Origin: an uncultured Clostridia bacterium
Lineage (GTDB): Bacteria; Bacillota; Clostridia; Oscillospirales; Acutalibacteraceae
NCBI GenBank assembly: GCA_937888485.1
Contig: CALAQQ010000168.1
Span: 1-7,439 of the forward strand
Direction of reading: 5' to 3'
DNA length: 7,439 nucleotides
Part shown: positions 1 through 5,531 of the stretch, one piece after another
Layout of the letters: the number at the start of each line of letters is the position of its first letter
Position numbering within the stretch: the stretch's first letter is position 1
Position numbers and translations under genes: made by a program
Notes under the pieces: generated by a model
Seen by the model: the letters and a program-made list of their open reading frames with translations, nothing else
Databases searched by the model: none
What the model was told of the DNA's origin: nothing

Positions 1-165
1 GTTGCAGAAGCGGTTTGTGAAAACGGAAAAGCTGTTCCTGTTATTAAGGTCGGTGTTAATGATGTTTTCGGAAAATCCGGCCCTGCAGTTGAACTGCTTC
101 ATATTTACGGACTTGATGCACAGAATATAGTTGAGAAGGCTAAAAAAGCTGTTTCAATGAAATAA
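1..165 (+). CDS. tkt: Transketolase, C-terminal end (partial, 5' end outside window)
   Basis: Frame 1 is open from the first base to a TAA at 163-165 and gives the last 54 residues of a protein. The segment reads like the C-terminal domain of transketolase: a short helix, the stretch VIKVGVNDVFGKSG, then ELLHIYGLDAQNIVEKAKKA, which matches the family pattern of a strand with G-V-x-D-x-F-G-x-S-G followed by L-x-x-x-Y-G-L and a final helix. This domain helps form the dimer; the thiamine diphosphate and pyrimidine-binding domains would lie upstream. Transketolase acts in the non-oxidative pentose phosphate pathway in the cytoplasm. Many Clostridia encode the enzyme as two subunits, so this may be the C-terminal subunit, but the window cannot show it. 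A related alternative is the C-terminal domain of DXP synthase or a 2-oxoacid dehydrogenase beta subunit; the G-x-S-G and Y-G-L pattern favours transketolase. Confidence 0.85.
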   Translation, partial: VAEAVCENGKAVPVIKVGVNDVFGKSGPAVELLHIYGLDAQNIVEKAKKAVSMK

Positions 166-173
166 ATCACTTT

Positions 174-210
174 CAGGCGGCTGTTCCTGTTGGAGCAACC
201 GCCTGTTTAT
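174..210 (+). terminator. Strong hairpin after transketolase, probable terminator
   Basis: Bases 174-187 pair with 192-205 around a TGTT tetraloop (188-191). The stem has seven G/C-rich pairs (CAGGCGG with CCGCCTG), one C/A mismatch (181/198), then six more pairs including one T/G wobble. A short T-rich tail, TTTAT, follows at 206-210. The hairpin starts 8 bases after the stop codon, as expected for a Rho-independent terminator. The short T-tract makes it a moderate terminator, so read-through into the gene at 223 is possible. Confidence 0.7.
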
Positions 211-225
211 GAGGTGTAAATTTTG
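211..225 (+). promoter_or_regulatory. Ribosome binding site deciding a TTG start
   Basis: GAGGTG at 211-216 lies 6 bases upstream of TTG at 223-225, a good spacing. No in-frame ATG with a comparable site occurs before the transmembrane segment, so TTG is the supported start. The site begins immediately after the T-tail of the hairpin at 174-210. Confidence 0.75.
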
Positions 226-2070
226 GAAAAAGAGTTCACAAAAAGAACAGAAAAAAGAATTAAATTTTTTACTGCCGTTGCTGTTTTTGTTATTTCAATC
301 ATAGCGATTGTTATTATTTGTATTTCTTTGTTTTCTGACGGTATTTCATCAGATAAAAATATTATTGTTTACAGAACAAATGACGGTTGTATGATTAAAA
401 TCGGTAATCTTGAATCAAACATTACCGATTCTTCTGCCTGTGATTTTAAATGCGACAAAGAAAATAAAAGAGTTTTTTATGTTGTTGAATCGTCATATTC
501 GGACGGTCTTTATGATTTATATTATATTGAAAAAAACAGAAGTGAACTTACTAAGCCCAAAATAGTTGACTACGGTATTGAAAAAAACTATATATTAAAT
601 TCTGGAAAGATTTTTTATTTTAAAAAGAATTCACATGCCGGTGCACTTGATGCATTATGTTGTGATTTTGATAAATCAACTGTTGAAACTTTTTCATCAA
701 ATGTTGAAAATATATATCCTATTGACAATTCTGACACGGTATTTTTTATTAAACTTCATGCTGATGACCGTGTTCTTTATAGATATTCTACCGAATCACC
801 AATTGAAGTTTCCAGAAACATCTCTGCCGTTCATTTATATAACAATTGCGAAAATCCTCACTTGATTTACGAAACAAAATCAAAAATTTATAATGGAATG
901 ACTGAGCTTTACCGCACGGAAGCAGAGGGTGCTCCGGAACTTATTTGCGATAACACATATAGGGTATTTTATGAAGAATATGAACCTGACGGCAATCTTT
1001 ATTATTTTACTTCTTCAAAAGAAAACATTTCATGGAGCTATGTGATAGTAGATAAGCATTCCGAATCAGATAAATTATTAACCAGACCTAAAAGAGATAG
1101 CTTTTTATCTATTCTCGGAATTTCTGTTGAATATAATAAAAAGCTTCGCGAATATCAGGATAAACTTGTCCGTGATAAAATCAGAGAAGCACTCAACGAA
1201 TCGGTTGAAAAAGGTGATTTTTCAGCACCGGTATATACTGCATTTGCATACAACAATAAAGGAAACCATAAGATTACAGAGAATATCAATCCCGATAAGA
1301 TTTATGCATCATCTCAGTTTGGTTCACCCAAACTCATTTTTGAATCATTTGAAATAGTTGAGAGTGAAACCAATATGGAATCTCTCGTTGAAATTGCACA
1401 GAGAAGCACAATGGCTGAGGTTATAGATTATGCGCGTTCTGTTGTTGATAACAGCATAAAATCAAAAGGAATAAAGATTGCAGGATGTAATGAAAACGGA
1501 ACGGCAGATAGTTTTCTTGAGGGATATGATAAAGAAAACACTGTATTTATTTTCACGAAAGACGGAAACCGTTTTTATGCTTTTGTAAGAGATTCAGCAG
1601 GTGATAGACTGAAACTTTACAGCAGTCAGATTGGTTCTGATATGAAACCGTCATCTAAATATAACATCAACAACGGAATATCAAGTTACGGTGTAATTGA
1701 AAATTCGGTTGTATACCTTAAATCGGATGTCGGAAAGAATACCGGTGATGTTTATTCATATTCAGGCACCGAAAACATTAAATTATCTAATGCTGCCAAT
1801 GCGTTAAGCGTTGAAAACGGTAGATATATAGTTGTTATGAAGAATTATAACAGTTCTTCATCGGAAGTTTCGGCTGACTACTATGCAATTGAAAATAAAA
1901 CAGAAAAACTTATTGCTGAAAATATCAGTGTTGACGGTTTTGTTATGAATTACAACGGACAGACGTGTTATATTACTGTAACAGAAAACGGTAAAGAACT
2001 ATTTATTAATTCTGACGGTAAGTCATCACATATAGCAGACGAAGTTTCAGAAATTTTATTGTTCAATTAA
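223..2070 (+). CDS. Membrane-anchored extracytoplasmic protein of unknown function, propeller-like repeats
   Basis: This encodes 615 residues from a TTG start. Residues 1-14 are short and basic (cytoplasmic side), and 15-37 form one hydrophobic segment with no clear signal-peptidase site, so it is probably an N-terminal signal anchor. The remaining roughly 578 residues would lie outside the membrane. They are rich in aromatic beta-strand motifs spaced like blades, for example RVFYVVE (83-89), LYDLYYIEK (96-104) and IFYFKK (130-135), resembling WD40/TolB-like or DUF5050-type beta-propeller proteins. Around residues 295-333 a charged, helical stretch interrupts the strands. I do not recognise a catalytic motif or a named family, so the propeller is inferred from pattern only. 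The gene is first of a three-gene cluster; the next start is 20 bases after its stop. A sensor, scaffold or envelope-associated role is possible but unproven. Confidence 0.8.
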   Translation: MEKEFTKRTEKRIKFFTAVAVFVISIIAIVIICISLFSDGISSDKNIIVYRTNDGCMIKIGNLESNITDSSACDFKCDKENKRVFYVVESSYSDGLYDLYYIEKNRSELTKPKIVDYGIEKNYILNSGKIFYFKKNSHAGALDALCCDFDKSTVETFSSNVENIYPIDNSDTVFFIKLHADDRVLYRYSTESPIEVSRNISAVHLYNNCENPHLIYETKSKIYNGMTELYRTEAEGAPELICDNTYRVFYEEYEPDGNLYYFTSSKENISWSYVIVDKHSESDKLLTRPKRDSFLSILGISVEYNKKLREYQDKLVRDKIREALNESVEKGDFSAPVYTAFAYNNKGNHKITENINPDKIYASSQFGSPKLIFESFEIVESETNMESLVEIAQRSTMAEVIDYARSVVDNSIKSKGIKIAGCNENGTADSFLEGYDKENTVFIFTKDGNRFYAFVRDSAGDRLKLYSSQIGSDMKPSSKYNINNGISSYGVIENSVVYLKSDVGKNTGDVYSYSGTENIKLSNAANALSVENGRYIVVMKNYNSSSSEVSADYYAIENKTEKLIAENISVDGFVMNYNGQTCYITVTENGKELFINSDGKSSHIADEVSEILLFN

Positions 2071-2075
2071 TTATT

Positions 2076-2093
2076 GAAAGGATGAAATATATG
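2076..2093 (+). promoter_or_regulatory. Ribosome binding site favouring start at 2091 over 2082
   Basis: GAAAGG at 2076-2081 directly abuts the ATG at 2082, which is too close for initiation, but it is 9 bases from the in-frame ATG at 2091. The protein from 2091 begins MGSDKIFKKSFFGGF, a sensible start for a DivIVA-like N terminus, so 2091 is preferred. Confidence 0.7.
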
Positions 2094-2672
2094 GGGTCAG
2101 ATAAGATTTTTAAAAAATCATTTTTTGGCGGATTTAAAAAAGACGGTGTTCTTAACTATGTTGAACAGCTTCAGTCTGAAATTGTAGATTTAAAAAAGGA
2201 AATATCTCTTAATTCTTCGTTCGGAGAAGAAGTTGTTGCGTTAAAGGCTGAAAATAATAATGTCGTTTCTGAAACAGCGGCTTTGACAGCAAGATATGAT
2301 GCCCTTAAGGCTGAAAACGAATCGCTTTCTGAAAGGAATACTGTGCTTGCTCAAGAACTTGATGAAGCTCAGAAAATAATCAGGAATTACGAAGAAAAAC
2401 AAACACTTTTTGAGAATAAGATTTGTGCAATTGAAAACAAATTTGCACAGCTTGCAAACGGATATATAACAAATTCTGCTTCTAAATCAGAAACAAAGCT
2501 TGCAGTTGAAACCGCAAAATCCGAAGTGAATGATGCAAATGAACGCTTAAAAACTGCCTGCAATAACTTTGAAAGCTCGGCATATGCTCTTAAAGCGAGT
2601 GTAGAAAATCTTCTTAAAACTTTAAGCGGCATTTCTGAAGAAATAGGTGTTTGTTCGGATAAGGAAGAATAA
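2091..2672 (+). CDS. DivIVA-like coiled-coil protein
   Basis: The protein is 193 residues from the preferred ATG. The first 30 residues, with F11-F-G-G-F15 and then V20-L-N-Y-V-E-Q-L27, resemble the N-terminal head of DivIVA/GpsB-type proteins, where a short F/G-rich turn precedes a helix with D/E-V-x-x-Y/F-L and leads into a coiled coil. Residues from about 24 to 110 are heptad-patterned and rich in E, K, L and A, including the repeated phrase LKAEN, so a parallel coiled coil is likely. The C-terminal half is also helical, rich in A, S and K. DivIVA-family proteins are cytoplasmic, sense membrane curvature at septa and poles, and recruit envelope or division factors. The canonical GYD motif is altered here (GFK), so the family call is an inference. 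It lies 20 bases after a membrane-anchored protein, a plausible partner, and 1 base before the fumarase beta gene, so the three are probably co-transcribed. Confidence 0.7.
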   Translation: MGSDKIFKKSFFGGFKKDGVLNYVEQLQSEIVDLKKEISLNSSFGEEVVALKAENNNVVSETAALTARYDALKAENESLSERNTVLAQELDEAQKIIRNYEEKQTLFENKICAIENKFAQLANGYITNSASKSETKLAVETAKSEVNDANERLKTACNNFESSAYALKASVENLLKTLSGISEEIGVCSDKEE

Positions 2673-2676
2673 TATG
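2661..2676 (+). promoter_or_regulatory. Ribosome binding site deciding start at 2674
   Basis: AAGGAAG at 2661-2667 sits 6 bases before ATG at 2674, inside the last codons of the upstream gene. A GTG at 2647 in the same frame would add nine residues but has no suitable site, so 2674 is preferred. The arrangement suggests translational coupling. Confidence 0.8.
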
Positions 2677-3204
2677 TCAGAATACAGCATAAATATTAAT
2701 GAAATCAAAAATTATACATCCTTGCTCAATGCCGGTGACAGAGTATTATTAAGCGGAAAAGTTTATACTTCAAGAGATGCAGCTCATAAACGAATAACCG
2801 AGATGCTTGATAAAAATGAAGAACTGCCTTTTGAACTTAACGGTGCCTGCATTTATTATGCAGGACCTACTCCGACACCGGAGGGGATGATAATCGGAAG
2901 TTGCGGACCGACTACATCGGGCAGAATGGATGTTTATGCTCCGAGACTTCTTGACCTCGGACTGACTGCAATGATTGGAAAGGGCGAAAGAAATTCCGAA
3001 GTTTGCGATGCAATAATAAGGAATAAATCGGTTTATTTCTGTGCGGTCGGCGGAGCTGGAGCATTGTGCGCAAAACATATTAAATCATGTAAAGAAATCG
3101 CTTTTTTCGATCTTGGTTGTGAAAGCGTTAAGGAGCTTGTTCTTGAGGATTTTCCTGTAATTGTTGCTATTGATTCAAACGGCGGAAATTTATTCGCAAA
3201 ATAA
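2674..3204 (+). CDS. Class I fumarate hydratase / tartrate dehydratase-type, beta subunit (C-terminal domain)
   Basis: The protein has 176 residues, the usual size of the stand-alone beta subunit of two-subunit [4Fe-4S] fumarases and L-tartrate dehydratases. Family landmarks occur in order: L25-L-S-G-K-V-Y-T-S-R-D-A-A-H-K-R40, Y61-Y-A-G-P-T-P-T-P-E-G71, G78-P-T-T-S-G-R-M-D86, G102-K-G104, G126-G-A-G-A-L131, D146-L-G-C-E150 and D159-F-P-V-I-V-A-I-D167. The conserved R, H, K and GPTTSGRMD positions expected to contact substrate look intact. The enzyme interconverts fumarate and malate (or dehydrates tartrate) in the cytoplasm; the iron-sulfur cluster is bound by the alpha subunit, which is not encoded in this window. 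Sequence alone does not separate fumarase from tartrate dehydratase. It starts 1 base after the DivIVA-like gene and is followed 8 bases later by a strong terminator, so it ends the operon. Confidence 0.88.
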   Translation: MSEYSININEIKNYTSLLNAGDRVLLSGKVYTSRDAAHKRITEMLDKNEELPFELNGACIYYAGPTPTPEGMIIGSCGPTTSGRMDVYAPRLLDLGLTAMIGKGERNSEVCDAIIRNKSVYFCAVGGAGALCAKHIKSCKEIAFFDLGCESVKELVLEDFPVIVAIDSNGGNLFAK

Positions 3205-3212
3205 TGTCTTTT

Positions 3213-3244
3213 AAACACTTTCTTCGGAAGGTGTTTTTCTTTTT
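3213..3244 (+). terminator. Rho-independent terminator with UUCG tetraloop
   Basis: Bases 3213-3222 pair with 3227-3236 (ten pairs, one T/G wobble at 3219/3230) around a TTCG loop closed by a C-G pair, the very stable cUUCGg tetraloop. A T-rich tail (TTTTTCTTTT) runs across the end of the stem to 3244. This closes the 223-3204 operon. The T-tail runs straight into the Shine-Dalgarno of the next gene at 3245. Confidence 0.9.
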
Positions 3245-3259
3245 GGAGTGTGTTGGTTG
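3245..3259 (+). promoter_or_regulatory. Ribosome binding site deciding a TTG start
   Basis: GGAG at 3245-3248 is 8 bases from TTG at 3257-3259. The GTG at 3248 in the same frame overlaps this site and cannot use it, so TTG is the supported start. No promoter fits between the preceding terminator and this site. Confidence 0.7.
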
Positions 3260-4222
3260 AAATATTTAGTAATTCTGATGGTTCTTGCGGTTGCCTATGT
3301 TAACGGATTTACTGACGCGCCGAATTCGGTTGCGTCATGTGTTGCAACAAAAACTCTGACGCTTAAAAAGGCTTTGAGAATAGCTGCAATCTCCGATTTT
3401 GCAGGCTCAATAACAGTCGGAATAATAAATGGTAGGGTTACAGAAAGAATACTTGAATTATCATCAAACGGTAATAATGGTGATTTATATGTTGTTTCTT
3501 TGTTTTCAGCTATGTTATCTGTTGTTATATGGGCAGTAGTAGCTTCATATTACGGTATTCCGACAAGCGAAAGCCACTCAATGCTTGCGGGAATTTTTGG
3601 TGCTTCCGTGGCAGTTAATCAAGGATTTGAAAATATAAATACATATAAATGGATTTCTACTTTATCAGGTATGATATTATCCTTGATATTCGGATTTATA
3701 TCATCATTATTGTTTTCCGAGCTTTTTGACAGATTATTAAAAAATAAAAATGTAATTATTTTTGACAGAATTCGAGTTGTATTATGTATTATATCTTCGT
3801 TTTTACACGGTGCACAGGATTCACAAAAGTTTGCAGGAATAATTTTGTCTGTGATTGCTGATTCGTTCACTCAAAATAAATATTCAGAAATAACAACAAC
3901 ATTTGTTTGTGCAATAATGATTTCGATTGGAATAGTAACAGGAGGAGAAAAAATAATATATGAGGTTGGAAGTAACCTTGTTAATCTGAATAAGCTTCGT
4001 GGCTTAAGCGCGGATTTGTCGGGATTGGTTTGTCTTGGAGTTTCAACATTTTCGGGCATTCCTGTCAGCACAACACATATAAAAACATCTTCGATAATCG
4101 GTGCAGGTTTTGTGAACGGTATAAATTATAATTCGGTTATTAAATTAATATTGGCATGGATTATAACTTTTCCGATATGTATGGTTTTAAGCTATATCTT
4201 AACTTTATTTATAATAAAATAA
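3257..4222 (+). CDS. pit: PiT-family inorganic phosphate transporter (anion permease)
   Basis: From TTG at 3257 the protein has 321 residues, nearly all hydrophobic helices. It shows the internal duplication typical of PiT (SLC20) carriers, each half having a G-F-x-D-x-x-N-like and a P-x-S-x-x-H element: N16-G-F-T-D-A-P-N23 with G100-I-P-T-S-E-S-H107 in the first half, and H184-G-A-Q-D-S-Q-K191 with G267-I-P-V-S-T-T-H274 in the second. These motifs line the phosphate and cation path in the family, which imports phosphate (or metal phosphate) with protons or sodium. Its length is shorter than E. coli PitA but normal for compact bacterial members. The second-half motif has Gln187 where Asn is usual; this variant is probably a clostridial subtype. 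No PhoU/DUF47 accessory gene, the common companion, is adjacent. Transport of sulfate or another anion cannot be excluded. Confidence 0.88.
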   Translation: MKYLVILMVLAVAYVNGFTDAPNSVASCVATKTLTLKKALRIAAISDFAGSITVGIINGRVTERILELSSNGNNGDLYVVSLFSAMLSVVIWAVVASYYGIPTSESHSMLAGIFGASVAVNQGFENINTYKWISTLSGMILSLIFGFISSLLFSELFDRLLKNKNVIIFDRIRVVLCIISSFLHGAQDSQKFAGIILSVIADSFTQNKYSEITTTFVCAIMISIGIVTGGEKIIYEVGSNLVNLNKLRGLSADLSGLVCLGVSTFSGIPVSTTHIKTSSIIGAGFVNGINYNSVIKLILAWIITFPICMVLSYILTLFIIK

Positions 4223-4248
4223 AACCTGTGGATTAAGCCACAGGTTTT
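4221..4248. terminator. Bidirectional terminator between convergent genes
   Basis: AAAACCTGTGG (4221-4231) pairs perfectly with CCACAGGTTTT (4238-4248), 11 pairs around a 6-base loop. The T-run is at the 3' side on both strands (TTTTGTAAT on plus, TTTTATTTTATT on minus), so it should stop transcription from both sides. The plus-strand gene's stop codon overlaps the left foot of the stem, and the minus-strand gene's stop (4233-4235) lies in the loop. Confidence 0.93.
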
Positions 4249-5381
4249 GTAATATAATCAGATTTATTGATAATTGTTAAAAATAATGAAACGAAAAATA
4301 TATAAAGAATTCCGACTGAAATATCGGTTAACAGACATATTGCAAATGATGTAATAAATAATATAAACTTAACGAGTCCTTTGAATGACTTACCGATTTC
4401 TTTCCATTTTACATTTTCCCATGCAGTAACAATAATAACTACAGCGCAAGAATGTATAGGAATACGCAAGACAATGTCTTTGAACAATGCAAATGATATC
4501 AGAAGAATGATAATTGCCAAAATTCTTGGAACTATACTTTTTTTATAGTTTTTAAATGCATAAGGGATGGGAAGTGAAAAGATTCCACAAGTAATTGTAT
4601 TCAGAACAGAAGTAATCAAAACATCTTTTTTGTTAAGAGTTTCATCGGTTAAAAATGAATACATACAAATCAAATATAAAGCAATACCGTTGATTACAGA
4701 ATAAAAGTTTAAATCTAATTGAGCTTTTAAAGTTGTAAATTCATTAATAGATAAACTATCTGCATTAGATATCTCATTTATGGCTGTAATCATATCAGCT
4801 GGATTGAGGAAAAGATTAAGTATAAGAGTAAAAATGATGGCAACAAATGAAGCTGAAAAATATCTGCTTATTGTTTTAAATTTTCTCGGAATTGTTATCA
4901 TCAGAACAAGAACTATTGTTCCGTATAATACGCCCCTCCAATTCGGGTGAAAACCAAGCGAAACATATGATTTTATCATTTCTGTAACATTTTCACCGGT
5001 TGCACCGATACCAAAATAAGTTGTTGTAAAAAGGACTGTTGCAGTTAATGCACCGCCAAGCTTTATTCCGGGGACGAATACAGAAGAAAAAAGTTTTTTT
5101 ATTTTATCATAAAAAAATGATGAAACAATAAGAAGTGTTCCGCAAATAAGAGAAGCCGGAATTGAATATTCTTGATTTCTTCCGATTATCAGGAATGAAA
5201 TAATAAAGGGCATAAGTTTCTTGTGATCTGTTTCTGACATTAATAAGATGGTTGAACACGAAATTATAATTCCGATATCAGCTCCGTATCCTAGACAAGC
5301 CGCAAATGAGAACACAAGAGGAAAATAAACCGTCAGGAAATATGAAGTTTTTTTAATATAATATGTTAAATCAGATGTCAT
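4233..5381 (-). CDS. SulP/SLC26-like inorganic anion transporter without STAS domain (divergent)
   Basis: The ATG at 5381 is preceded on the minus strand by GGAGA at 5394-5390, 8 bases away. The 382-residue product is a multi-pass membrane protein with roughly ten to twelve hydrophobic segments. Residues 105-128 (GIKLGGALTATV... then YFGIGATG), 146-192 and particularly 308-370 follow the SulP pattern: an I-P motif with small residues before a helix (I307-P-I-H), a W-x-x-V-x-W element (321-326), then a segment with L-T-D-I-S-V-G-I (351-358), equivalent to the family's final T-x-x-x-D-L-x-x-G-I helices. SulP proteins carry sulfate, bicarbonate or other anions, and most end in a cytoplasmic STAS domain; here the protein stops right after the last helix. 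Similarity is partial and the substrate is unknown; a generic permease remains possible. Its last four codons lie in the terminator stem. Confidence 0.68.
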   Translation of the reverse strand: MTSDLTYYIKKTSYFLTVYFPLVFSFAACLGYGADIGIIISCSTILLMSETDHKKLMPFIISFLIIGRNQEYSIPASLICGTLLIVSSFFYDKIKKLFSSVFVPGIKLGGALTATVLFTTTYFGIGATGENVTEMIKSYVSLGFHPNWRGVLYGTIVLVLMITIPRKFKTISRYFSASFVAIIFTLILNLFLNPADMITAINEISNADSLSINEFTTLKAQLDLNFYSVINGIALYLICMYSFLTDETLNKKDVLITSVLNTITCGIFSLPIPYAFKNYKKSIVPRILAIIILLISFALFKDIVLRIPIHSCAVVIIVTAWENVKWKEIGKSFKGLVKFILFITSFAICLLTDISVGILYIFFVSLFLTIINKSDYITKPVA

Positions 5382-5414
5382 TGATATATTCTCCGTTCAA
5401 TACACATATGAGTT

Positions 5415-5443
5415 ATTTTACATTAAAAAACAAAAGTATACAA
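5415..5443 (-). promoter_or_regulatory. Promoter for the SulP-like gene
   Basis: On the minus strand, TTGTAT (5443-5438) and TAAAAT (5420-5415) are separated by exactly 17 bases, a good sigma-A-type promoter. The predicted start near 5408 gives a short leader of about 26 bases ahead of the ATG at 5381. Confidence 0.65.
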
Positions 5444-5491
5444 GTGATTTTAAAAACTTTTTGTTTTGGTATGGTAAAAAAAATAAATTTA

Positions 5492-5500
5492 TGTTAAAAT
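5492..5500 (+). promoter_or_regulatory. Extended -10 promoter for the MBL-fold gene
   Basis: TGTTAAAAT at 5492-5500 has the TGn extension directly before a TAAAAT -10 box. No good -35 hexamer lies 16-18 bases upstream (the region is TGGTAA-like), so activity would rest on the extended -10. The predicted start near 5507 lies about 12 bases before the Shine-Dalgarno at 5519. Confidence 0.5.
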
Positions 5501-5518
5501 ATTCTGGATTAATTTTAT

Positions 5519-5531
5519 GGAGAGTATTATG
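5519..5531 (+). promoter_or_regulatory. Ribosome binding site favouring start at 5529 over 5517
   Basis: GGAG at 5519-5522 overlaps the ATG at 5517, so that codon cannot use it. It lies 6 bases before the in-frame ATG at 5529. The protein from 5529 begins MKKEKIKKIATW, a typical basic head of a membrane anchor. Confidence 0.75.

Noticed and set aside
635..1357. Short plus-strand frames inside the large membrane-anchored gene
   Set aside because: They overlap a 615-residue gene in another frame, lack ribosome sites and give compositions typical of frame shadows.
2238..2320. Near-repeat of a DNA phrase encoding LKAEN in the coiled-coil gene
   Set aside because: This reflects heptad coding in a coiled coil rather than a DNA repeat element.
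2387..2632. Minus-strand frame across the DivIVA-like gene
   Set aside because: It mirrors the heptad coding pattern of the real gene and lacks a start signal.
2770..3218. Minus-strand open frames across the fumarase beta gene
   Set aside because: They are antisense to a gene with clear family motifs, give low-complexity Ser/Cys-rich products and have no ribosome site.
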